Origin: an uncultured Collinsella sp.
GTDB lineage: Bacteria; Actinomycetota; Coriobacteriia; Coriobacteriales; Coriobacteriaceae
DNA: 5,575 nucleotides
Direction of reading: 5' to 3'
NCBI GenBank assembly: GCA_902470925.1
Contig: CABRIF010000130.1
Coordinates: 1 to 5,575 of the forward strand
Made by a program: the position numbers and the translations under genes. Below the pieces are notes generated by a model. It was not told where the DNA came from and searched no databases. It saw only the letters and a program-made list of their open reading frames with translations. Of the stretch, positions 1 through 5,571 are shown piece after piece (position 1 is the first letter of the stretch; every line of letters begins with the position of its first letter).

Positions 1-47
1 GAGATTCCTCTACGTCTCGTGGGCTCGGAGATGTGTATAAGAGACAG
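1..47 (+). other. Untrimmed Illumina Nextera i7 adapter with Tn5 mosaic end (artefact)
   Basis: Bases 1-5 (GAGAT) match the 3' end of the P7 primer. Bases 6-13 (TCCTCTAC) match, from memory, the adapter form of Nextera index N712. Bases 14-28 are the Nextera read-2 primer segment, and 29-47 are the 19-bp Tn5 mosaic end AGATGTGTATAAGAGACAG. The parts are contiguous and in the exact library order, so this is library DNA left on a contig end. Translated, the mosaic end gives the artefact peptide MCIRDR. Genome sequence starts at 48. Confidence 0.98.
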
Positions 48-58
48 ATCCCAACCTG

Positions 59-67
59 TGCTACACT
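59..67 (+). promoter_or_regulatory. Possible extended -10 promoter element of the ABC-F gene
   Basis: TG-C-TACACT has the extended -10 arrangement: a TG dinucleotide, one base, then a hexamer matching TATAAT at 4 of 6 positions. Any -35 box would fall near 39-44, which is adapter, so it cannot be checked. If used, transcription would start near 74 and give a leader of about 130 nt before the ABC-F start codon. A 4/6 match is weak evidence by itself. Confidence 0.28.
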
Positions 68-101
68 GCAGACAACACCCGCCCCTCCCAGCAGGGGTCG
101 C

Positions 102-146
102 ATGCGAGGGTGCCCTGCGAGTAGAACGGCTGCCATGCGCTTCTAG
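102..146 (+). CDS. Possible 14-codon leader peptide upstream of the ABC-F gene
   Basis: The ATG at 102 opens a 14-codon ORF ending in TAG (144-146), translating to MRGCPASRTAAMRF. AGGGG at 93-97 could act as a weak ribosome-binding site with a 4-nt gap, which is shorter than ideal. The ORF ends 56 nt before the ABC-F start codon. Its C-terminal TAAMRF resembles the TASMRL stretch of macrolide-sensing leader peptides as I remember them. Leader peptides upstream of ABC-F and erm genes are established biology, but this one rests on position and a short resemblance. It may be a chance ORF. Confidence 0.25.
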   Translation: MRGCPASRTAAMRF

Positions 147-186
147 ACATCCCATTGCCACCATCTGTGTCAACCTCCGCGTACGC

Positions 187-196
187 AAAGGAGGGG
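187..196 (+). promoter_or_regulatory. Ribosome-binding site that sets the ABC-F start
   Basis: AAAGGAGGGG is a near-ideal Shine-Dalgarno. Its AGGAGG core ends 8 nt before the ATG at 203 but only 2 nt before the in-frame ATG at 197, so 203 is the better start. An in-frame TTG at 155 has no such site. Confidence 0.85.
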
Positions 197-202
197 ATGT
201 CC

Positions 203-1708
203 ATGCAGCTCGCGCTTTCCGAGGTGTCCTTCACCTATCCCGCTGCACACAACCCGATCATTTCCCATGCAACCCTTACCTTCCCCGAAGGCTGGACCGG
301 CGTTCTGGGCGACAACGGCTCGGGCAAATCCACGCTCGTGCGCCTGGCGTGCGGCCTGCTTACACCCGATGCCGGCTCGATTACCACGGGACTCGTGAGC
401 CAATACTGCCCGCAGGATGCCCATGAGGCACCCGCGGCGCTCGCCGACTTCGCCCTCGACTACGGGCGCGTAGCCCGCCGCCTGCGCGAGGGCTTCCACC
501 TGCCCGACGACGCCGCGTGGCGCTGGGATGAGCTGAGTTTCGGCGAGCGCAAGAAGCTCCAGATCGCCGTGGCCTGCTGGATGCGTCCCGACGTGCTGGC
601 GCTCGATGAGCCCACCAACCATCTGGACCGCGCCGCCCGCGCGGAGCTCGCCGACGTTCTGTCGTCCTTTCACGGCATCGGCCTGCTCGTGAGCCACGAC
701 CGCGCACTGCTCGACGTCCTGGCCGTGCGATGTGTCTCCTTCGAGGCGCGCGATGCCCATGGATCCACGCGCATCGTGATGCGTCCCGGTGGGTACTCGG
801 CCGCACGGGCCCAGGTGCAACTCGAGCGCACCGGCGCGATCGACGCCCAGGCGCAGGCCCGCGCGGAGGCGAAGCGCCTGGCGGCCGAGCTCGATGCCCG
901 CACCCGGGAGGCAGCGCGCGCCGGCGCGCGGCGCTCGAAGCGGCATATCGACCCCAAAGACCACAGCGCCAAGGCCAAGATCGACCTCGCCCGCCTGAGC
1001 GGCCAGGACGGGGCGCGCGGTAAGCTCGCCCGGCAGCTCGAGGGCCGGACGCGCGCGGCGCAGGAGCGCGCAGACCGCACCTTCGTGGCCAAGCGCTACG
1101 ATGCCAGCCTGGCGATCGACGCCCAGGTGAGCCGGCGCGACGCGCTCTGGGTCCACCCGGCCGGCGCCATCGCGTGCGGCGCGGGCACCCTCGAGCTGCC
1201 CTCCCTGTCAATCGGCGGCACCGACCACATCGGCATCACCGGTGCCAACGGTGCGGGCAAGACCACGCTGCTCAACTGCCTGCGCACCGAAATCGACCCG
1301 CAGCTGCCGGTCCTCGACATCCCACAGGAACCCACGCGGGCCGAGGCGGCGCGGGCGGTCGAGCGCCTGCAAAACCTGTCCGATGCGGCGCGCGGGCGCG
1401 TGCTCGCTCACGTGGCGCGCCTGAACTCGCACCCCGACCGCATCCTCCAAGCAGCGCAAACCTCCCCCGGCGAGCTGCGCAAGCTCATGATCGCCCTCGG
1501 GCTGGAGGAGCGGCCGGCCCTGATCGTGATGGACGAGCCCACCAACCACCTGGACCTGCATTCGGTCGAAGCGCTCGAGCAGGCCCTCGCAGCGTTCGGC
1601 GGCGCGGTCGTGCTCGTGAGTCACGATACGGCGTTCCTGGACGCCTGCACGAGCGTCTCCTGGCATATCGAGGAGGGCCGGCTGCGCGTGGGCGGCGCCG
1701 CAGGCTGA
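203..1708 (+). CDS. ABC-F family ATP-binding cassette protein (ribosome-associated, possible antibiotic resistance)
   Basis: A soluble protein of 501 aa with two ABC ATPase domains joined by a charged linker and no membrane segment, which defines the ABC-F family. Domain 1 has Walker A GDNGSGKST (36-44), signature LSFGE (111-115), Walker B with DEPTNHLD (135-142) and the H-loop SHD (164-166). Domain 2 has Walker A GANGAGKT (347-354), signature SPGEL (421-425), Walker B with DEPTNHLD (444-451) and SHD (473-475). Both Walker B glutamates are present, so both sites should hydrolyse ATP. The linker (about 185-315) is two Ala/Arg/Glu-rich helices around a basic tip containing HIDPKDH; in the family this part reaches the tRNA and peptidyl-transferase centre. 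There is no EttA-type arm in domain 1 and no C-terminal extension. Family members either assist translation or displace ribosome-targeting drugs. The substrate cannot be read from the sequence. The gene is monocistronic here and converges on tex. Confidence 0.95.
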   Translation: MQLALSEVSFTYPAAHNPIISHATLTFPEGWTGVLGDNGSGKSTLVRLACGLLTPDAGSITTGLVSQYCPQDAHEAPAALADFALDYGRVARRLREGFHLPDDAAWRWDELSFGERKKLQIAVACWMRPDVLALDEPTNHLDRAARAELADVLSSFHGIGLLVSHDRALLDVLAVRCVSFEARDAHGSTRIVMRPGGYSAARAQVQLERTGAIDAQAQARAEAKRLAAELDARTREAARAGARRSKRHIDPKDHSAKAKIDLARLSGQDGARGKLARQLEGRTRAAQERADRTFVAKRYDASLAIDAQVSRRDALWVHPAGAIACGAGTLELPSLSIGGTDHIGITGANGAGKTTLLNCLRTEIDPQLPVLDIPQEPTRAEAARAVERLQNLSDAARGRVLAHVARLNSHPDRILQAAQTSPGELRKLMIALGLEERPALIVMDEPTNHLDLHSVEALEQALAAFGGAVVLVSHDTAFLDACTSVSWHIEEGRLRVGGAAG

Positions 1709-1784
1709 CCGGCTCCGATGGGTCGGCCCGCACATGGACCCGGCTGCACGCGGGGATCCAGACGAGCTGACCGCGCGCCCGCAC

Positions 1785-1823
1785 AAAAACGGGCGGCGCC
1801 GCGAACCTTCCGCGACGCCGCCC
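1785..1823 (-). terminator. Intrinsic terminator of tex
   Basis: On the minus strand the arms GGGCGGCG (1816-1823) and CGCCGCCC (1791-1798) form 8 GC pairs. After one mismatch, CGCG pairs with CGCG, closing a 7-nt loop (1804-1810). The stem is followed by GTTTTTG, with the T-run at 1785-1789. It starts 5 nt after the tex stop codon. Read on the plus strand the same hairpin has no T-run, so it is not a good intrinsic terminator for the ABC-F gene, although it lies about 80 nt past that stop. I saw no separate terminator for ABC-F in 1709-1784. Confidence 0.88.
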
Positions 1824-1828
1824 CAACG

Positions 1829-4411
1829 TTACGGCACCATGGTGAGCGAGATCTTCTGGCGCGCCTTGTCGACGCCGGCCACCCACACGGTGACGGTATC
1901 GCCCACGGCCACCACCTCGCTGGGATGCTTCACATAGCGCTTCGCCAGCTTGGAAATGTGCACCAGGCCGTCCTGATGCACGCCGATATCAACGAACGCG
2001 CCGAAATCGACCACGTTGCGCACCGTCCCGGTAAGCTCCATGCCCACCTCGAGGTCCTCCAGGCTGCGGGCCGCCTGGGAGAACACCACCTCGGGCGCGT
2101 CGTCACGCGGGTCGCGGCCGGGCTTCTCCAGCTCCGCCACGATGTCGCGCAGCGTGGGCACGCCGCAGCCCAGCTCGGCGGCAACCTCGCCCAGCTGTCC
2201 AATCCGAGCCCCGATACCCGGGATGCCGCCCGCCGCCAGCGCCGCGGGCTCCACACCTGCACGCCGCAGCAGCTCGGAAGCGATCTGATAGCTCTCCGGA
2301 TGCACGCTCGTGGCGTCGAGCGGGTTGGCGCCGCCGGTGACGCGCAGAAAGCCCGCGCAGTTGAGGTAGGCCACCGGACCGAGCTTGGGCACCTGCTTGA
2401 GCTGCGCGCGGTCGGTGAACGCGCCGTGGGCCTCGCGGAAGGCCACGATGTTTTTCGCCACGGTGGGCGTGATGCCGCTCACATACCCCAGCAGGCTCGC
2501 ACTTGCGGTGTTCGCGTCCACGCCCACGCGGTTCACCACGTCCTCCACCACGTGCCCCAGCGCACGGCCCAGCTCGGCCTGATCCAGATCGTGCTGGTAC
2601 TGGCCCACGCCGATGGACTGCGGCGGGATCTTCACCAGCTCGGCCAGCGGGTCCTGCAGGCGGCGTCCCAAGCTCATCGCGCCGCGCGTGGTGACATCGA
2701 GCTCGGGGTACTCCTCGCTCGCCAGCTTGGAAGCCGAGTACACCGAGGCGCCCGCCTCGTTGACGATCGTGTAGCGCAGCTCGGGTGCCGACTCGGCGAT
2801 GAACTGGGACACGACCTCTTCCGTCTCGCGGCTCGCCGTGCCGTTGCCCACCACGATGGTGTTGATACGGTGCTTGCGCGTGAGGCGCGCAAGCTCGCGC
2901 TTGGTGCCGGCGACGTCGCGGCGGGGCGGCGTGGGGTACAAGATCGTGTGGTCGAGCAGCTTGCCGTACTCGTCGAGCACCGCCACCTTGCAGCCCGCAC
3001 GGAACCCCGGGTCGAGCGCGATGATGCGCGCGCCGCGCACCGGGCGCTGCTGCAGCAGGCTCTCGGTGTTTTTCGCGAACACCTTGATGGCGTCGGCTTG
3101 CGCGCGCATGGTGAGGTCCACGCGCAGCTCGCGCTCGAGCGAGGGAGCCATGAGGCGCCGGTAGCCGTCGGCGATGGCCTCGGCGAGCACGGGCGCGAAC
3201 GGCCCGCGGCGCCGGGGGTAGCGCGCCAGCAGGCGCTCGGCGGCCGCCTCGGCATCCACCTGCACGCGCACGCGGAGCTTGCCCTCGCGCTCGCCGCGGT
3301 CGATAGCCAGGATGCGGTGGTTGGGGATGGAGCGCGCTGCCTCGGAGAACTCGTAGTAGGCCTCGTACGGCGTTTTCTCCTGAGCGTCGACCGCCTCGGT
3401 TTGGATCGCACCGCTGCGCTGGGTGAACGCGCGCAGGTCGGCCGTGTTCTCGGCGTCCTCGGCCACCACCTCCGCCACGATGTCGCGCGCGCCGCCCAGG
3501 GCGCGCGCCGGCGTGTCGAAGCCCGCCTCGGGGTTGAGGTAGCCCTGCGCCACCGCGAGCGGGTCGTCGCTGCGGGGCGGCTGCATGAGGATGATGTTCG
3601 CCAGGGGTTCCAGGCCGGCGTCGCGCGCCTTCGAGGCCCGCGTGGCACGCTTCTTGCGGAAGGGCTTGTAGAGGTCCTCCACGCGCTGCAGCACCGTGGC
3701 CGCCTCGATCTCGGCCTGCAGCTCGGGCGTGAGCTTGCCCTGCAGGTCGATGAGGGTGAGCACGATGTTCTTGCGCTCCTCGAGGCTGCGCAGGTAGGAC
3801 AGGCGGTCGTCCAGGGTGCGCAGGGCGACGTCGTCCATGCCGCCGGTGGCCTCCTTGCGGTAGCGGGCGATGAACGGGATCGTGGCGCCCTCCTCGATGA
3901 GAGCCACGACCGCCTCCACGCGCGCCGGGGCCAGCGCGAGCTCGGCGGCGAGCGCCGAGACGATGCGGGCGCGGACCTCCTCGGCGGCAGGAGCGGTATA
4001 GGTGGCGGCGGGATCGGGCGAGGCCGGCTGCTGGGCTGCGGCGGGCGCGGACGACGCGGGCTGCTGGGCGGCGGCGGGCTGCTGGGCTGTGACCACGGCG
4101 GGAGCCACCGTCGGCTTCGAGGAACGTGCTGCAGAGGCTGCCGAGGCCCGGGCACCGGACGCGGCGCTCGCGGCAGTGCGCGCCGCGGCGGCAGAACCCG
4201 GCCCCTTCGAGGCGGGCGTTGCGGCGGGAGCGGACGAGGCCGGCAGCGGCGCAGATATGGGGCGCGCCGAGGCGGGGGCGGTGACGGGGCGCGCCGGGTG
4301 CCCGGCGTCCGCGGTATCGGAATGCTGCCCCGACGAAGCGGCGGGCGCCAAGCCCAACGCGGCGACCATCGACATGACGGCGGCGGCGTCAACGGTACGG
4401 GTATCGGCCAT
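1829..4411 (-). CDS. tex: Tex-family RNA-binding transcription accessory protein with a long N-terminal extension
   Basis: An 860-aa cytosolic protein. The conserved Tex core runs from about residue 144 to the end. It has an N-terminal helical region with the family hallmark EEGATIPFIARYRKEATGG (173-191), a YqgF/RNase H-like domain starting at ALDPGFRAGCK (465-475), a helix-hairpin-helix region (about 630-692, including GITPTVAKNIVAFR) and an S1 RNA-binding domain (about 789-857, VDFGAFVDIG and DGLVHISKL). Tex binds nucleic acid and is linked to transcription and RNA handling; its exact role is unsettled. Residues about 21-143 are an extension made largely of Ala, Pro, Ser and Gln, absent from typical Tex proteins, which start close to the core. 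The start is supported by AGGAGA 8 nt upstream; the next Met codons (13, 15) would not remove the extension. The gene lies 45 nt after lysR on the same strand and ends in an intrinsic terminator. Confidence 0.96.
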   Translation of the reverse strand: MADTRTVDAAAVMSMVAALGLAPAASSGQHSDTADAGHPARPVTAPASARPISAPLPASSAPAATPASKGPGSAAAARTAASAASGARASAASAARSSKPTVAPAVVTAQQPAAAQQPASSAPAAAQQPASPDPAATYTAPAAEEVRARIVSALAAELALAPARVEAVVALIEEGATIPFIARYRKEATGGMDDVALRTLDDRLSYLRSLEERKNIVLTLIDLQGKLTPELQAEIEAATVLQRVEDLYKPFRKKRATRASKARDAGLEPLANIILMQPPRSDDPLAVAQGYLNPEAGFDTPARALGGARDIVAEVVAEDAENTADLRAFTQRSGAIQTEAVDAQEKTPYEAYYEFSEAARSIPNHRILAIDRGEREGKLRVRVQVDAEAAAERLLARYPRRRGPFAPVLAEAIADGYRRLMAPSLERELRVDLTMRAQADAIKVFAKNTESLLQQRPVRGARIIALDPGFRAGCKVAVLDEYGKLLDHTILYPTPPRRDVAGTKRELARLTRKHRINTIVVGNGTASRETEEVVSQFIAESAPELRYTIVNEAGASVYSASKLASEEYPELDVTTRGAMSLGRRLQDPLAELVKIPPQSIGVGQYQHDLDQAELGRALGHVVEDVVNRVGVDANTASASLLGYVSGITPTVAKNIVAFREAHGAFTDRAQLKQVPKLGPVAYLNCAGFLRVTGGANPLDATSVHPESYQIASELLRRAGVEPAALAAGGIPGIGARIGQLGEVAAELGCGVPTLRDIVAELEKPGRDPRDDAPEVVFSQAARSLEDLEVGMELTGTVRNVVDFGAFVDIGVHQDGLVHISKLAKRYVKHPSEVVAVGDTVTVWVAGVDKARQKISLTMVP
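3983..4351 (-). other. Ala/Pro/Ser/Gln-rich, probably disordered N-terminal extension of Tex
   Basis: This encodes residues 21-143 of Tex. By my count 46 of 123 residues are alanine, with many Pro, Ser and Gln and almost no bulky hydrophobics, so it should be unstructured. It follows a short helix-like start (residues 8-20, AAAVMSMVAALG) and ends where the Tex core begins. It contains QQPA-type repeats. Function is unknown; a flexible tether or interaction segment is possible. Confidence 0.8.
4026..4087 (-). repeat. Short coding repeat GGCTGCTGGGC, three copies
   Basis: The 11-mer occurs exactly at 4026-4036, 4059-4069 and 4077-4087 (plus-strand reading). The first two copies extend to 21-bp units differing by one base (4026-4046 and 4059-4079). 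They encode the AQQPA repeats of the Tex extension. The start-to-start distances of 33 and 18 nt are multiples of three, so copy-number change would keep the frame. Confidence 0.85.
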
Positions 4412-4418
4412 GATCGGT

Positions 4419-4424
4419 TCTCCT
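4419..4424 (-). promoter_or_regulatory. Ribosome-binding site of tex
   Basis: AGGAGA on the minus strand, with AGGAG at 4420-4424, lies about 8 nt before the ATG at 4411-4409. It fixes the start of the extended Tex form. No alternative start with a comparable site was found nearer the conserved core. Confidence 0.85.
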
Positions 4425-4456
4425 ATCGGCGACTCGGCGACCAGAAGTATCCCATC

Positions 4457-5440
4457 CTACCCCTCATGGACGCCGCGCGCATCCGCACGGTTCGCGCTGC
4501 CATCAAACTCCTCACGTGCCAGGTCGATGAACACCTGCATGTGCGGGGCGATCCACTTGTTCCGATGGCGGAGCAGCTGCAGCTCCATCTCTACAGGCGG
4601 CAAGCCCGCGGCGAGCTCGCGCAGCGTGCCGGCCGCCAACTGGGCCGCCGCCGCAAAACGGGGCACGAACGCCACACCCACACCGAGCTCGGCCATATGC
4701 ACGAGCGTCTCGGTGTTGCCCGCCTCCACCACCGGGTCGAGGCGCAGACCCGCCGCCGCCAGCGTCCGGTCGAGCTCCAGCCGATAGCTCTCCCCGCGCT
4801 CGGTGAGCACGAACGGCAGGCGGACGAGCGCCGCGGGGTCAAGCGGATCTGCGAGCGCGCCGCCGGCATCGACCGGGAGTGCCGCCGCACGCGCGCCGTG
4901 GCGTTCAAGCAGCGCCGGCGCAGCCACGAAGCACACCGCCTCGCGGCGCAACCCCTGCGTCACCAAGCCGGACAGGCACAGGTGGTGTTCGAAGGTGAGC
5001 AGCATGTCGAGCGCGTTGCCGCGCAGCCCGTCCACCATCCGCTCGCGGCGCTCGGTTGCCACCACCACCTGCACGCCGGGGCAGCGCACGTTGAACCGCG
5101 CCAGCAGCCCCGGCAGCAGCGCCGTCGACACCGACTCCACCGCACCCACCCGCAGGGTCCCCGTAAGCTCGCGCGCGCCACCCGGACGCGCGCTCACCGA
5201 GGCGCGCGCTGCAGCGGCCGCCCCCAGCAGCTCGCGCGCATGGAACACGAAGGCGCGCCCCTGCTCGGTGAGCGCCACGCCGCGGGGCAGTCGATCGAAC
5301 AGGCGCACGCCCAGTTCGCGCTCCAGGCGCGCCACCTGCACCGTCACCGCCGACTGCGAGTATCCCAGCCGCTCAGCGGCGCGCGAGAACGTCCCGTGCT
5401 CCACCACCGCCAGAAAGGTCTCGACCGACCGCAGCTCCAT
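4457..5440 (-). CDS. LysR-family transcriptional regulator
   Basis: A 327-aa protein of normal length for the family. Residues 1-60 form the winged helix-turn-helix: MELRSVETFLAVVEHGTFSR, then AAERLGYSQSAVTVQVARLE and the wing LFDRLPRGVALTEQGRAF. An Ala-rich linker helix (about 65-90) leads to the effector-binding domain (about 93-300), which starts GTLRVGAVESVSTALLPGLL and contains GVGVAFVPR (253-261). LysR proteins act as tetramers binding DNA near a divergent or nearby target; neither ligand nor target can be named from the sequence. The ATG at 5440 was chosen over the in-frame ATG at 5464 because GAGGGGA lies 8 nt upstream and the family typically begins MELR. The upstream ATG lies inside a hairpin arm. 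The gene is followed 45 nt later by tex on the same strand, so co-transcription is possible. Confidence 0.94.
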   Translation of the reverse strand: MELRSVETFLAVVEHGTFSRAAERLGYSQSAVTVQVARLERELGVRLFDRLPRGVALTEQGRAFVFHARELLGAAAAARASVSARPGGARELTGTLRVGAVESVSTALLPGLLARFNVRCPGVQVVVATERRERMVDGLRGNALDMLLTFEHHLCLSGLVTQGLRREAVCFVAAPALLERHGARAAALPVDAGGALADPLDPAALVRLPFVLTERGESYRLELDRTLAAAGLRLDPVVEAGNTETLVHMAELGVGVAFVPRFAAAAQLAAGTLRELAAGLPPVEMELQLLRHRNKWIAPHMQVFIDLAREEFDGSANRADARGVHEG

Positions 5441-5448
5441 GATGCCGC

Positions 5449-5455
5449 TCCCCTC
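5449..5455 (-). promoter_or_regulatory. Ribosome-binding site that sets the lysR start
   Basis: GAGGGGA on the minus strand (inside GAGAGGGGAG) lies 8 nt upstream of the ATG at 5440. The alternative ATG at 5464 lies upstream of this site and cannot use it. Confidence 0.75.
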
Positions 5456-5461
5456 TCTTCG

Positions 5462-5487
5462 CATCGGCAGACAACCGCCCGCCGATG
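5462..5487 (-). promoter_or_regulatory. Hairpin upstream of lysR
   Basis: The 7-bp inverted repeat CATCGGC (5462-5468) and GCCGATG (5481-5487) is perfect at DNA level. In minus-strand RNA the stem extends inward by G-U, G-C, G-U and C-G to 11 pairs closed by a GGUU loop. In plus-strand RNA the two wobble pairs become A-C mismatches. The hairpin ends 6 nt before the lysR ribosome-binding site and has no following T-run, so it is not a terminator. It could be a 5' UTR structure or a DNA operator. Confidence 0.5.
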
Positions 5488-5571
5488 GTGACCCGCCTGC
5501 CGGGCCTTATCCCACATACCGATGGCACCCTGCTTGCCGGAGCCCCGCTCGCAGATGACGCCCCTGCCGGA
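5481..5571 (+). repeat. Three degenerate direct repeats upstream of lysR
   Basis: Units start near 5481, 5518 and 5551 and share GATG, then AC-rich sequence, then (C/T)TGCCGG (5497-5503, 5534-5540, 5564-5570). Bases 5482-5503 and 5519-5540 match at 17 of 22 positions with a 37-bp period; the third unit is shorter and less alike. They could be regulator half-sites, remnants of a duplication, or chance in GC-rich DNA. No other gene is certain in the 135-base edge region 5441-5575. Confidence 0.4.

Larger units (their letters stand above)
82..196 (+). promoter_or_regulatory. Candidate translational attenuator in the ABC-F leader
   Basis: The Shine-Dalgarno segment GGAGGGG (190-196) is perfectly complementary to CCCCTCC at 82-88, and its core GGAGG (190-194) is complementary to CCTCC at 174-178, giving a local hairpin with an 11-nt loop. 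CCCCT (82-86) can instead pair with AGGGG (93-97), and GCAGGG (91-96) with CCCTGC (113-118), so competing folds are possible. A short ORF (102-146) sits between the two anti-SD elements. No T-run follows any hairpin, which argues for control of translation rather than termination. ABC-F resistance genes are known to be controlled by such leaders; applying that here is inference. Short complementary stretches are common in GC-rich DNA. Confidence 0.3.

Noticed and set aside
29..47. Tn5 end as evidence of a mobile element
   Set aside because: It is the hyperactive mosaic end joined to an Illumina index and primer sequence, so it is a library artefact.
155..202. Earlier TTG start of the ABC-F ORF, adding 16 residues
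   Set aside because: The extra residues do not look like the family, and the strong Shine-Dalgarno at 187-196 lies downstream of the TTG and is well spaced for ATG 203.
19..426. Plus-strand ORF of 135 codons starting MGSEMCIRDR
   Set aside because: Its start lies in the Nextera adapter and MCIRDR is the translated Tn5 mosaic end. The rest overlaps the ABC-F gene in another frame.
170..1156. Minus-strand ORF of 328 codons antisense to the ABC-F gene
   Set aside because: It is a shadow of the ABC-F reading frame. It has no recognisable motif and no ribosome-binding site was evident.
1720..1741. Hairpin GGGTC/GACCC after the ABC-F stop as a terminator
   Set aside because: It has only five pairs, a 12-nt loop and no following T-run.
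4403..4429. Three ATCGG direct repeats around the tex start codon
   Set aside because: Five-base repeats with uneven spacing (10 and 12) in GC-rich DNA are too short to separate from chance.
1718..5491. Open plus-strand frame of 1257 codons antisense to tex and lysR
   Set aside because: Such long antisense frames arise from GC-rich codon bias. The translation is His/Arg/Gly-rich without domains, while tex and lysR on the other strand are clear family members.
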